From assembly GCA_011033025.1 (NCBI GenBank), contig WFMF01000282.1, positions 164,665 through 228,664 on the forward strand: a stretch of 64,000 nt of DNA. Reading direction: 5' to 3'. The notes under the pieces were generated by a model that had not been told where the DNA came from, ran no database searches, and was given only the letters and a program-made list of their open reading frames with translations. The position numbers and the translations under genes are program-made. Within the stretch, counting starts at the first letter, position 1. Each line of letters starts with the position of its first letter. This document shows, in pieces, positions 23,501-29,606 of the stretch. Source of the DNA: Beroe forskalii. Lineage: Eukaryota; Ctenophora; Nuda; Beroida; Beroidae.

Positions 23501-24005
23501 ATAGCAACGCGCGCGCCTATATCCATACTGCACGCGCGCGCCCACAAAAGGACGAAAAACGCGACAGAGAATGCGAAATTATATTAGAGACTAGCAGGCC
23601 CGTTGGGCCTGCAAATACACAGCTCACTCGGCGCTGCTACGCAGCACCTCGTTCGCAAATTTCAAACCACACAATTCAAATGAACTAAATACTTTTTACA
23701 GCATCAAAAAATTCCAACCACATCAAAAGTTATGAAGCTCCGAAATCAAAACCGCATTAAACAGAAATGAACGCGCGCGCAATTAATCTGCACGTGCAAT
23801 TTCCCCCATTGCGCGCGCGTTGCCATGGGGCGTGACGTACGGAGAAAAAACACGAAATGCGAAATTATATATAAGATATATTGTTGTAAATGTGCTGTAA
23901 AACTTATATTCAAATTCAAATTATTGGGCATTTTCTTCAGGAAGCAACACAAACAAGATAACAACCCCTCCCAACTCCATAGTTTCTGAAAACTACTCTG
24001 ATGAG
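8470..24005 (+). CDS. LRRC46: LRRC46-like leucine-rich-repeat gene (span of recognised exons; both ends missing)
   Basis: Exons at 8470-8530, 9422-9551, 10282-10408, 10833-10936, 11245-11421, 11839-11956 and probably 20366-20629, 21473-21574, 23941-24005 join in compatible phase, with AG and GT at the borders. The protein starts with VSLALIIQKN (LRRC46: ITEALITKRN), then WLDRLDITTIDNL, HLYLDYNSIS, HLSLKGNKIAEI, SLDLSENCL, LSFLNLLDNPL and ALPHLKVYNN, followed by a run of acidic residues and a helical segment. This order of LRRs followed by an acidic stretch is that of vertebrate LRRC46, a protein of sperm flagella and cilia. The first six exons are secure. The last three are kept because their phases agree, but could be another gene. 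The first exon, last exon and stop codon were not found. Introns carry many transposons; the largest (11957-20365) is 8.4 kb. Confidence 0.75.
8757..9330 (-). pseudogene. LINE 3' end: reverse transcriptase C-terminus and 3' UTR
   Basis: The minus strand encodes the characteristic C-terminal block of CR1/L2/jockey-group LINE polymerases: LKELHWLPVQFRIQFKILLIVYKCLNGLAPEYL, interrupted here only by my quoting limit at 20 residues (LHWLPVQFRI, ILLIVYKCLNGLAPEYL), and SHFGERSFQKSA. After a frameshift and a TGA it goes on with NSLPIELKTCSSIDSFKSAL. The AT-rich 3' UTR ends at an (AAT)n run near 8757-8770, the same kind of tail as the nested LINE in copia A. Severely 5'-truncated; it lies antisense in an intron of the LRRC46-like gene. 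Confidence 0.85.
9344..9405. repeat. Short tandem repeat, ACAGGTTCTATAATAATA
   Basis: Three copies of about 17-25 bp based on CAGGTTCTATAATAATA, just before the splice acceptor at 9420-9421. Confidence 0.75.
9422..9551 (+). CDS. LRRC46: LRRC46-like exon, first LRR
   Basis: 130 bp between ATCTTTCAG and GTGTGC. It encodes EEELHRLKRIWLDRLDIT, then TIDNLEMLGKVTHLYLDYNS and ISLIQ. The match to LRRC46 (QTVRLDREGITTIRNLEGL) is the strongest in the gene. Confidence 0.85.
10282..10408 (+). CDS. LRRC46: LRRC46-like exon, LRRs 2-3
   Basis: 127 bp between ATATTCTTCAG and GTTTGTGG, in phase 0 at the start. It encodes NLETLGNSLHHLSLKGNKIA, EIGDGLICLEQ and LTSLDLSENCL, that is two LxxLxLxxNxI repeats. Confidence 0.85.
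10664..10714. repeat. Dispersed repeat shared with 14745-14795
   Basis: The segment CATTCTCCTCTATCAGAAAC continuing to AACCTGGAAATCGACCT has a close copy immediately left of the copia B insertion. Family unknown. Confidence 0.6.
10833..10936 (+). CDS. LRRC46: LRRC46-like exon, last LRR
   Basis: 104 bp between TCTATTTTCAG and GTAATATG. The single G left from the previous exon completes the first codon. It encodes EKCSVEEVPPKLSFLNLLDN and PLMTSEHFKEESLIK, like the LRRC46 segment LLILNLSGNSCTNQDGYREL. Confidence 0.83.
11245..11421 (+). CDS. LRRC46: LRRC46-like exon, acidic segment
   Basis: It begins after TATATTCAG with ALPHLKVYNNLVLHD, followed by a run of Asp and Glu (DDDEENEEDSEEEEEED), then TECLQDISRNLRETSKARQI. 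LRRC46 has the same plan: EALPLLLDLD, an acidic stretch, then a charged helix. A strong donor GTAAGT at 11426 would leave a phase that meets a stop in the next exon; the donor GTTAGT at 11422 keeps the frame, so I end the exon at 11421. Confidence 0.75.
11487..11725. mobile_element. MITE with TA target duplication
   Basis: 239 bp with near-perfect terminal inverted repeats of about 38 bp beginning TAAGGCGCCCGTAACGTTCG and flanked by TA on both sides. This fits a Tc1/mariner-type non-autonomous element. It sits in an intron of the LRRC46-like gene. Confidence 0.85.
11839..11956 (+). CDS. LRRC46: LRRC46-like exon, helical segment
   Basis: 118 bp between CAATTCAG and GTAGTTTA. It encodes IDEDHRNKISTLTVMKAELS, then MTKSDSTTVSNFQEPLKQQ. 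It leaves one base (G) over, which matches the AG start of the exon at 20366. Confidence 0.7.
12012..12171. mobile_element. Short hAT-like MITE
   Basis: 160 bp starting CTGGGGCGTAGCCAG and ending CTTCGTTACCCTCCTG, with an exact 8-bp target duplication AGATAAAT (12004-12011 and 12172-12179). The CAGGGGCGTA-type end and 8-bp duplication fit hAT elements. Confidence 0.75.
12180..12640. other. Intron sequence without recognisable feature
   Basis: AT-rich with a T/C-rich stretch near 12570-12625. I see no exon or repeat in it. Confidence 0.4.
12641..14645 (-). pseudogene. LINE reverse transcriptase, 5'-truncated and frameshifted
   Basis: Read on the minus strand, 14640-14330 encodes the linker between endonuclease and polymerase (NPWITDGIIDAIEHKNDLYS). 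A further piece gives EVGQIISDLENGKASD. Then comes a 256-codon frame at 14033-13263 with the polymerase motifs: GKITPVFKKDD, NYRPISTLP, FGFRQGHSTSHAL, FIDLSKAFDTIDH, GVPQGSCLGPLLFLIYINDL and the catalytic FADDTN. Downstream pieces to about 12650 carry the thumb and C-terminal region (NEAKFLRVTIDENLNW). Several frameshifts and stops break it. No endonuclease domain is present, so it is a typical 5'-truncated copy of a CR1/L2/jockey-like LINE, antisense in the large intron. Confidence 0.9.
14745..14795. repeat. Dispersed repeat shared with 10664-10714
   Basis: GTTCTCCTCTATCAGAAACA and the following CGAAAACCGACCTCG match the copy at 10664. Copia B is inserted in it; CCTCGGACC resumes on the other side. 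Confidence 0.6.
14796..14990 (-). repeat. 3' LTR of copia B
   Basis: 195 bp, TG...CA, identical by eye to 19720-19914. It differs from the copy A LTR by a few bases (GCGATATAC, an AA insertion, CCTGAAA). Confidence 0.94.
14991..15000 (-). other. Polypurine tract of copia B
   Basis: AAGGGGAGAT on the minus strand adjoins the 3' LTR; this is the expected plus-strand primer. Confidence 0.7.
15240..18194 (-). CDS. Copia B pol: integrase, reverse transcriptase, RNase H
   Basis: 984 codons. The integrase N-terminus has the zinc-binding pair H9/H14 and C45/C48. The catalytic core has D75, D131 (ADNGGEF) and E167, with exactly 35 residues between the last two (the D,D35E pattern). A long acidic linker follows. 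Reverse transcriptase carries RWVVTKSAKTGKPKARLVA, YGLVDGPRRWY and HVDD at about 666-668. RNase H carries FSDASFG (D at about 820), AAESW and TDCKSLYDA. The frame is complete to the stop. It overlaps the end of gag by 29 bases in the +1 frame. Gag and pol of copia elements are normally one frame, as in copy A, so the split is probably a mutation, not programmed frameshifting. Protease sits at the end of the gag frame. Confidence 0.95.
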   Translation of the reverse strand: MGLKALKLHRQFAHAGASKLKSLMKNAGIVNKDFMEAIDKVCEECEVCQRYARPKSRPVVGLPRGIDFNDCVAMDLKTIDVHTVTFLHLIDCVTRLSAGKIVPNKKKGTIVDAICTNWIALFGTPRRFMADNGGEFANSEYVEMCEQFNVELQQSAAESPFSNGMVERHHQMLTRMMVKTKEETGCSWNVALSWALSAKNTLQMTGGYSPHQLVFGRNPTLPSVIDDLLPAMEETVVGKTLEDNLCAMRKAREEFVKAESSSKIKRALKSQVRTCQDVVLDNGDKVLYKRNNSDRWHGPGVVIGKDGQCFTVKHGYQIVKVHPCHITRKTPSTSCAENAKRNTAPEECQLESTPVYGESFDMDKEVEEESTVERSAVVESPTVQDDVEPENREGAKIGERKSQLPKVKSHVIFKMKYPEQGQEETWEKAYIHSRAGKAKGKYKNCLNIQLEGHENIDCIDWPEFVEEWHEDDLAQDREEEILFTSVNMFDQEVVDAKVTELEKFEKNHVYKEVLDEGQSTIGVRWVVTKSAKTGKPKARLVALGYQERDKGIRSDSPTCSKDTIRLVVMITQAHDWTIQHIDVQAAFLQGEPIDRELYIKPPKEAGTTNLWRLLKCIYGLVDGPRRWYLALKNYLITLGMKISKLDESFFYCRVEKTIEGLIAIHVDDLMFAGTIWFLTNVIGTMKNKFQLSTEVEGTFVYTGLDIKQSMAVTNLSQNGYVEQIIPVSIEIERSKSNKSLLNECEKKLLRSTAGQLLWVSTQTRPDICYGTCHATNSYSLGTVKDLKLVNKTIKFLKGNPLSVKFPKISLSEACIAVFSDASFGNLLDGSSQGGHIIFLVDKFGRSCPLTWQSRKIKKICKSTLAAESWSLVDAIDAADLITQQLQEISGNLNKWVIICFTDCKSLYDAIRTTNTIDDKGLRIAMASLRQRYNQNEAVFVWIPTDIQLADSLTKAGASSSLLRWCLENGKIHNSLLGHLFSNPK
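18166..19686 (-). CDS. Copia B gag with protease
   Basis: 506 codons from the ATG at 19686, 33 bases inside the 5' LTR edge. Residues 1-230 form the helical gag region; a basic RGRGAR stretch leads to the CCHC knuckle at about 274-287 (CYGCGDKNHFIRDC). The aspartic protease active site DSG is at about 346-348 (CAVIDSGCTRT). The last residues (RNGVEGPEAP) are out of frame with pol because of the extra adenine; in copy A the same place reads EMGLKAL and runs on into integrase. Confidence 0.94.
   Translation of the reverse strand: MTGERESSNSSSGSSGHERTSGYNYKAPPAYKEGQCYEDWRLDIDLWKEFTSLPKSRRATALLLELKEGKVKNHVRSLGKEILTKDDGLEKIIERLDKLYKEDSSHSAYKAYCKFEKYQRPDGLSLQGYISEFEKLYDDLKKYKIILPEVVLAYRLLNSANMPAEKVDLALATVKSLSYDDMSNTIMKIFSQQPLGGKNELVSTDGDFNIKTEPEECNFTSHHQKGYYKGKRGANYAFGPWKNERGNRARGNSAPYVVRGRGARARKNSDNNVCYGCGDKNHFIRDCPQNSQYLVSESGGEPSGSPVEAYITLVCEETSFIQEETKDHETKASSLVFETLSCAVIDSGCTRTVVGENWLKEYIQTLEHDERNLLESSRCQCSIPFKFGDGKQVISSQKLKIPGRIGKNKILIDANVVNCDIPLLLSKPSLKKVGAIIDFTKDTMEFKGHHVKLVECSSGHYCIPICNKKRLTSDSESGSEIVLKVTDQENLGQNKKRNGVEGPEAP
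19710..19719 (-). other. Primer binding site of copia B
   Basis: TGGTAGCAGA on the minus strand directly next to the 5' LTR, complementary to the 3' end of initiator methionine tRNA. Confidence 0.82.
19720..19914 (-). repeat. 5' LTR of copia B
   Basis: 195 bp, TG...CA, no difference seen from the 3' LTR. Confidence 0.94.
19920..20365. other. Intron remainder with C-run
   Basis: Starts with ACCCCCCCCCCCCGGCCCCC and continues as ordinary AT-rich intron up to the acceptor GAGGGTCAG at 20365. No exon seen. Confidence 0.4.
20366..20629 (+). CDS. Probable exon of the LRRC46-like gene (Ser/Pro-rich tail)
   Basis: 264 bp between GGGTCAG and GTTAGTGAA. The entering phase fits the exon ending at 11956, and the leaving phase fits the next one. 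It encodes EMDVSQFSILGESLIGD, a TSPTSSQPFSP stretch and a cysteine cluster LKCNCKCACHLF. There is an ATG at 20368, so it could instead begin a separate gene. No domain recognised. Confidence 0.6.
20630..21472. other. Intron with repeat fragments
   Basis: Contains three copies of AATAAAACAAGT near 20730-20780, then ACTAGCAGAACCCATGGCCT at 20789 (related in its first bases to the array at 22515), and GGACAGACAGA repeated near 21050-21085 followed by a TATATTTATTTATT tract. No coding content seen. Confidence 0.5.
21473..21574 (+). CDS. Probable exon of the LRRC46-like gene
   Basis: 102 bp between TTTATTTCAG and GTAAGTAT, both strong sites. It encodes VCCVDSLEMSSSVSDMISLS and RPSASVRTSRHLSN. Phase is compatible on both sides. 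Serine-rich, no known domain. Confidence 0.6.
22515..23875. repeat. Tandem array of about 270-bp units with Helitron-like hairpin
   Basis: Five units start with ACTAGCAGGCCCGTTGGGCC at 22515, 22790, 23055, 23334 and 23590 (spacing 275, 265, 279, 256). Each contains the stem GCAGGCCC-GTT-GGGCCTGC, then CTCGGCGCTGCTACGCAGCA, CTTTTTACCGCATCAAAAAA and a CpG-rich GCGCGCGC stretch. On the minus strand each hairpin is followed at once by CTAG and a T, as at Helitron 3' ends, though without the usual spacer. A single diverged start (ACTAGCAAGCCCGTTGG) lies at 21733. It occupies the intron between 21574 and 23941. Confidence 0.8.
23941..24005 (+). CDS. Probable exon of the LRRC46-like gene
   Basis: 65 bp between TTTTCTTCAG and GTAATACT. 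It encodes GSNTNKITTPPNSIVSENYS and DE, in compatible phase. No later exon could be identified. Confidence 0.5.
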
Positions 24006-24349
24006 GTAATACTATTATATTTCATCAATTCCATCCTGCAATACTATTCTTGCGATTATTCAAGGCTGGTGTGTTGAACAGATTGAAAAAAAATCTTTTG
24101 TCATACTGCTCAGAATACAAGACTGCTTTTCTTAGTCTCACGCCTTCTAAAATTTGCCTTCAAAGCATCCTGGCTCTGGAATAACTTCTTCTTGAACTCG
24201 AAAAATTTATCATAGTAGGTATATTATATAGTGATGAAAACTTGAAATGATGTTTAACTAACAAATACAACAGTTTCTAAGTTGCATTGAGAGTTGAGAC
24301 TGAACTATTGTGTCAAAATTATTGGTTTATAGAAATTATGTTTCTCAAC

Positions 24350-24736
24350 CAGGAAACGACCAAGTACTCGGCCTCGGCTAAAATGGCCCTTTTTCAAACT
24401 CGGCCTCGACAAAATTTCTCTTCATTTTACCGAGTTCGATAAGTAGCTATTTGCCAGAGTTATTTCAAAACTGAGGCTGAATTTTAGGGTCAAACAAACT
24501 GAAATTTTCATTGGATTAAAATTTAGTATTAATTTTATCAAATTTACCTGATTCAATTGGCAAAGATTCATTTAAAATAGTTCTATAGAAAGTCTAAGGC
24601 AATATATAAAACTGTAGCTTCACGAAAGTTATAGGAACTCGGCTGAACTCGGTCTCGGCCTTGGTATCGGCCTCACCTCCGGCCTTGGCGTTGCAATCTC
24701 GGCGTCGGCTAAGAACTAGAACTCGGTCGTTTACTG
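24350..24736. mobile_element. hAT-like MITE
   Basis: 387 bp with ends CAGGAAACGACCAAGTACTC and the inverse CAGTAAACGACCGAGTTCT, flanked by an exact 8-bp duplication TTCTCAAC (24342-24349, 24737-24744) that fits the hAT target pattern nTnnnnAn. The interior is rich in CTCGGCCTCGG. Confidence 0.82.
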
Positions 24737-24744
24737 TTCTCAAC

Positions 24745-25817
24745 ACCATCCCTAGTTTCTATTTTAGTATATTCACTATCAGTGACAATTAAAAATAATT
24801 TTCTATTTGAACCATCCAGAATGTTCTTATCGCAATAGACGATAATTTTGAAGTAACAGTCTAATTACACAAATTTACACCAACGATGTATCAATCTGCA
24901 AACCGTACATGTAATTATGTGTCAAATTTTAATAACATTTTCTGTCACGTTGTTGTAGAGGCCTTGAAAAATATCATACTGATATGTCACAAATTTACCA
25001 GGGTCAGATAACACAATATATAAAATTTCATTATAACTGACTGGTATGTCAATATTCCTCAGCTGGAACTGTTATAACATCTTTACTGCACCATCTCAAT
25101 TATCACGTACATAAACACAGCTCTTATTATTCTAATATAGAATCACATACTTTATGAACAAATAACAATACCACTTCTTTAGTACGAACATTGTGTACTA
25201 AAACAAAAGCCCAATTTAAAATAGGAATAATCAAGTAATCATTTATTGCTCAAATGCATCCATAAACATTAATTTACATTACTTACAAACTTCTAGGGAA
25301 ACTTACAAACTTACTTACACATAACAATAAACATTTACAGATTAACGTTCAAACTTACAGACACACAAACATTATAGACACACAACCTGACAGACAAACA
25401 GATACACAAACACGAAGTTACACTGACGCACCAACACATAGTAACACCAACTCTCAAACATAAAGTTACACAGACTTACAGACACAGAAACACAAAGTCA
25501 CACAAAGATACGAACTTACTAGCTTTAAAGTCACCAACTTTTCCGTCAGACTCCGAAATCGCCCTTTAATCAATCTAATTTATCTCCAATCCCGGGATCC
25601 CAGAGGGGCAAAAAGGGAAATAAAAATTTTTAAAAACCCAATTTTTTTAATTGAAAAAGGGTCTCTCCGCATTTTTGTCACTTTCGGTAATCAAAAAGGG
25701 GCCTATAAATAATTCTAATTTCCCAATATATTAAAAACCCCTATGTAATTTTTTTATTTCTCTCTCGGTTTTTGTGTAATTATTAAAAGCCCCTTTTCCC
25801 CAAAAACTCTACCAAAA
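24745..25817. other. AT-rich non-coding stretch with ACA-rich low-complexity part
   Basis: No gene seen. 25290-25510 is dominated by irregular CTTACAAAC, CAGACACACAAAC and similar words; 25600-25817 is rich in A and T runs. Confidence 0.4.
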
Positions 25818-28642
25818 ACAAAATTAAAACCAAAAAAGATTTTTAAAATAATTCTAAAAAAAATTATTGCATGGTTGGATTGTGCTTTTAAAATCAAATG
25901 AACCAATAATATTTCTTACAATGCAATCTTCACTATTTTTTTTTTGCCTCTATCAATTAAATTTTTTTGTAACCCAGTACCCCCAAGGAATAAAAAGGTT
26001 GTTAGAATATTTTCCCGGGAAAATAGATTACAACTTGATGCCACAATTATTGCATTGGTGTGGATTATTACCAAATGGATGGGCCTCTTACTGTCCTTCC
26101 CTTGCAATTATAAATGCATTGTTGAGATATTATTGCACTGAGTAGACCAACGACTTGATGCCATAATTATTGTAGCGTAGTGTGCAAATGGATGGAGCTT
26201 TATATAATCTTCCCTTGCGATTATAAATGCATTGTTAGAGATAGATATTATTGCACTAAGTAGATAGCGACTTGATGCCATGGTATTACATTGTGGTGGC
26301 AGTTATACCGATGAATGGAGCTGGCATATAATCCTTCCCCTTGCAGGTATAAATGCATTAGTAGAGATATTACTGGAAGTCAGTCAAGTGACAAATTACC
26401 AACATTTCAGACCTAAACAGCAATAGAACAATGAAAGGCATTTATATCATATCATAACATTATGTGTTAATTAGATTAATACACATACACTCGTCACTAA
26501 AACATGAGTCCTGTTGTTCCTGCTGAGAGGCGGAGCCAGATACTATTTTTCATCAAACGTATTTTACAGAAACTTTAAAGCATTGGGTGATTTGTTGAAA
26601 TATTGAATGTTCACCAAATCCAGAACAAATGAAGATGTTGGTTTGAAATTAAAATAAAATCAATGTTACATTATACGATGTGTAATGTATAGCTAAGGTA
26701 ATTGTAACATCAAAATAGGTATATTATAATCAAGATACAACTTTATACAACTAAAATGCGTCTGTTTTTAAAGTTGATCATATCATAATATACATACTGC
26801 TTATTATTTATCATACCTTATTATTTAACTCACAGCCCGTTCGCCGAGTTTGAAATCCTCGGAGCAGCCTCGTACTTTTTCGGATCATTAAATAATAATT
26901 ACCACGGATATCGGTGTGGATTTCCCATATTCCTCGGCTTCGCCTCGAGATATTCACCAATCCACCTCAATAGTGTAACAACATATTATTACCTTCTAGG
27001 CAGAATTTATGCAGTGTCTTCCAAAATTCCTATAGATGGTTTTATTTATATCGTCATTGTTAATATACCGTTCATAACAATTTATTACGCATTTTTTAAA
27101 GGTCGTTATTATGCAACTTCTGAGGAGGTTTTCGCAGTGCTCTTTTATATCCATTATGTGCGCTAAAACAGTTCCACTTATTAAAAAGTGCCACTACAGT
27201 GACAAAAAGTGGAACTACAGTTGATAATAAAACCATTTTGGCATTGCTCCCCAGTGTTCTTCAAAACGTGACCTTATTCACCTAGAAGGTAAATATAATA
27301 TGTTGTTACACACTATTGAGGTGTGGATTGGTGAATATTCCTCGAGGCGAAGCCGAGGTGGAATATGGGAAATCCACACCGATATCCGTGTGTAGTAACA
27401 CTATTATTTAAAGAAAAAAGTACGAGGCTGCTCGAGTTTCAAACTCGGCGAACGGGCTGTGAGTTAAATAATAAGGTATGATAAATAATAAGCAGTATGT
27501 ATATTATGATATGATCAACTTTAAAACAAACGCATTTTAGTTGTATAAAGTTGTATCTTGATTATAATATACCTATTTGATACAATTACCTTAAAAGCTA
27601 TATACACATTACATCGTATAATGTAACATTGATTTTATTTAATTTCAAAACCAACATCTTCATTTGTTCTGATTTGGTGAACATTCAATATTCATTAAAA
27701 AATCACCCAATGCTTTCAAGTTTCCTGTAAAATACGTTTGGATGAAATAAAGTATCTGGCTCTCGCCTCTCAGCAGAACAACAGGACTCATGTTTGAGTG
27801 ACGAGTGTATGTGTGTAATCTAATTAACACATAATGTTATGATATGATATAAATGCCTTTCATTGTTCTATTGCTGTTTAGGTCTGAATGCTATAATTTA
27901 CTCGACTTGATCGACTTCCTAGTGCAATAATATCTCTAACAATGCATTTATAATTGCAAGGGAAGGATTATATATAGCTCCATCCATTTGCAATAATCCA
28001 CACTACAATGCAATAATTATGGCATCAAGTTGTAATCTACTTCCTAGTGCAATAATATCTCTAACAATGCATTTATAATCATAGGGAAGGATTATATAAA
28101 GCTCCATCCATTTGCAATAATCCACGCTACAATGCAATAATGGCATCAAGTCGTTATCTACTTCCTAGTGCAATAATATCTCTTACCAATGCATTTATAA
28201 TTGCAAGGGAAGGGATTATAAATAAACTCCATCCATTTGCAATAATCCACACTACAATGCAATAATTATGGCATCAAGTTGTAATCTACTTCCTTGTGCA
28301 ATAATATCTCTAACAATGCATTTATAATTGCAAGGGGAAGGATTATAAATAGCTCCATCCATTTGCAATAATCCACGCTACAATGCAATAATTATGGCAT
28401 CAAGTTGTAATCTACTTCCTTGTGCAATAATATCTCTAACAATGCATATTTTATATTCCCTGAGGTACTGAAGATTACAAAAAGATGCAATAATTTCGAT
28501 AGTGAGGCAATAAAAATACAGTGATATGATTGCATTGTAAGAAAGATTATTGCGTTCATTTGATTTAAGATGCAATAATGCCTAACCATGCAATAATTTT
28601 TCTTAGAATGCATTTAAATATCTACGTATGCTATAATTTTGC
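25818..28642. mobile_element. Large foldback element (2.8 kb inverted repeat)
   Basis: The left part is mirrored by the right part. Outer ends match (AATTATTGCATGG and inverse CCATGCAATAATT), next come tandem TGCAATAAT-rich units (about three on the left, five on the right), then about 590 bp of near-perfect inverted repeat (26397-26990 against 27295-27890), with a loop of about 300 bp. Examples are CAACAGGACTCATGTTTGAG on the right and its inverse on the left. No coding potential seen. The layout resembles Foldback-type elements, with internally repeated inverted arms. Confidence 0.82.
27895..28450. repeat. Tandem repeat of about 120 bp within the foldback right arm
   Basis: Five units with the words CTAGTGCAATAATATCTCTA, ACAATGCATTTATAATTGCA, AGCTCCATCCATTTGCAATA and ATCCACACTACAATGC, ending ATGGCATCAAGTTGTAATCTA. 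Inverted relatives lie at about 26030-26390. Confidence 0.85.
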
Positions 28643-29606
28643 TTGATATGCGAGAGCCTGCGTGAAATGGGGGCTTTAATATTTTCTTCTATTTCTAAGC
28701 TCCATGCTGCCATTGGATTAAGGACAGCCCTTCGGCCTTCATTTTGATTCAAAATGCCAAACACTGGGCGATTTCAGATTAAACATTAGGTAAATGGGCA
28801 CTCTACATTTCCCCTCCCCCGACATAACACCCCCCCACCACTACATCCCCGACATTACACCCTCGATACTACATCCCCGACATTCCCCTCTACTATAGTA
28901 CTCCAAATCTATAGAGGAAAGCGGGGGTCAAAGTTGCAGTTCGATAATGGTATAATGGTCCTTGACCTATCTAAAGAAGATGGACATTTCAGAACACCTT
29001 CCTCGAAAAATATACAATATTTGGTATAATTCCCTTCATAACTCCATGTTCCCCTCAGGTGATAGTTTTGTCGCAAAGTGGCACTCCCCCGTACCCTCCC
29101 ACATCTGTTCCCCCGCTGTGGAGCAACAGGGGACCCGATTGGATATGGGACTGGAATAGCCGGCCCGAGGCTTACCCTCCTAAGGTAAATATTGATCAAA
29201 CTTCAATTTGTTGAAATCTTTGATTTCATTGAAACGATATAAATTATAATTGAAAATCAATTTATTTAATGAGAGAAACAGCGTATTCAAAAATGAATTA
29301 CCAATTATGTAGGTATATTATTGCGTTCTGTCCTTTTTTCTGTGTTATTTAGTTTATTCTTTGGATCTGTTCTTAAACTGTGCTCAGCAACTTTCCAAGG
29401 TAGAAAGTACGAGGGAAAAAGTAATTTGAGTGGGCAAGGGCATTAGTTCACGAAATTTACTGTAGGAAAACACTCGATTAATTATACTCTGTTTCTTGTA
29501 CTCAGTATTTCTTTATTCACTTTAGTATAGATTCGAAAGATACGAAGCTTGAAAGGAAGTTGCTTCAGGGTTAATAAGTTAATTAAGTATACTGCACTGT
29601 TGTGCT
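28643..29606. other. Non-coding stretch with C-rich repeats
   Basis: 28801-28905 holds degenerate copies of CTACATCCCCGACATTACAC. The remainder shows no gene; a minus-strand open frame at 28909-29199 has no recognisable domain. Confidence 0.4.

Noticed and set aside
22515..23875. tRNA-derived SINE array
   Set aside because: I found no A-box/B-box pair and no A-rich tail in the units.
28909..29199. 96-codon minus-strand frame
   Set aside because: Its residue mix is protein-like, but no motif, start context or splice site supports it.
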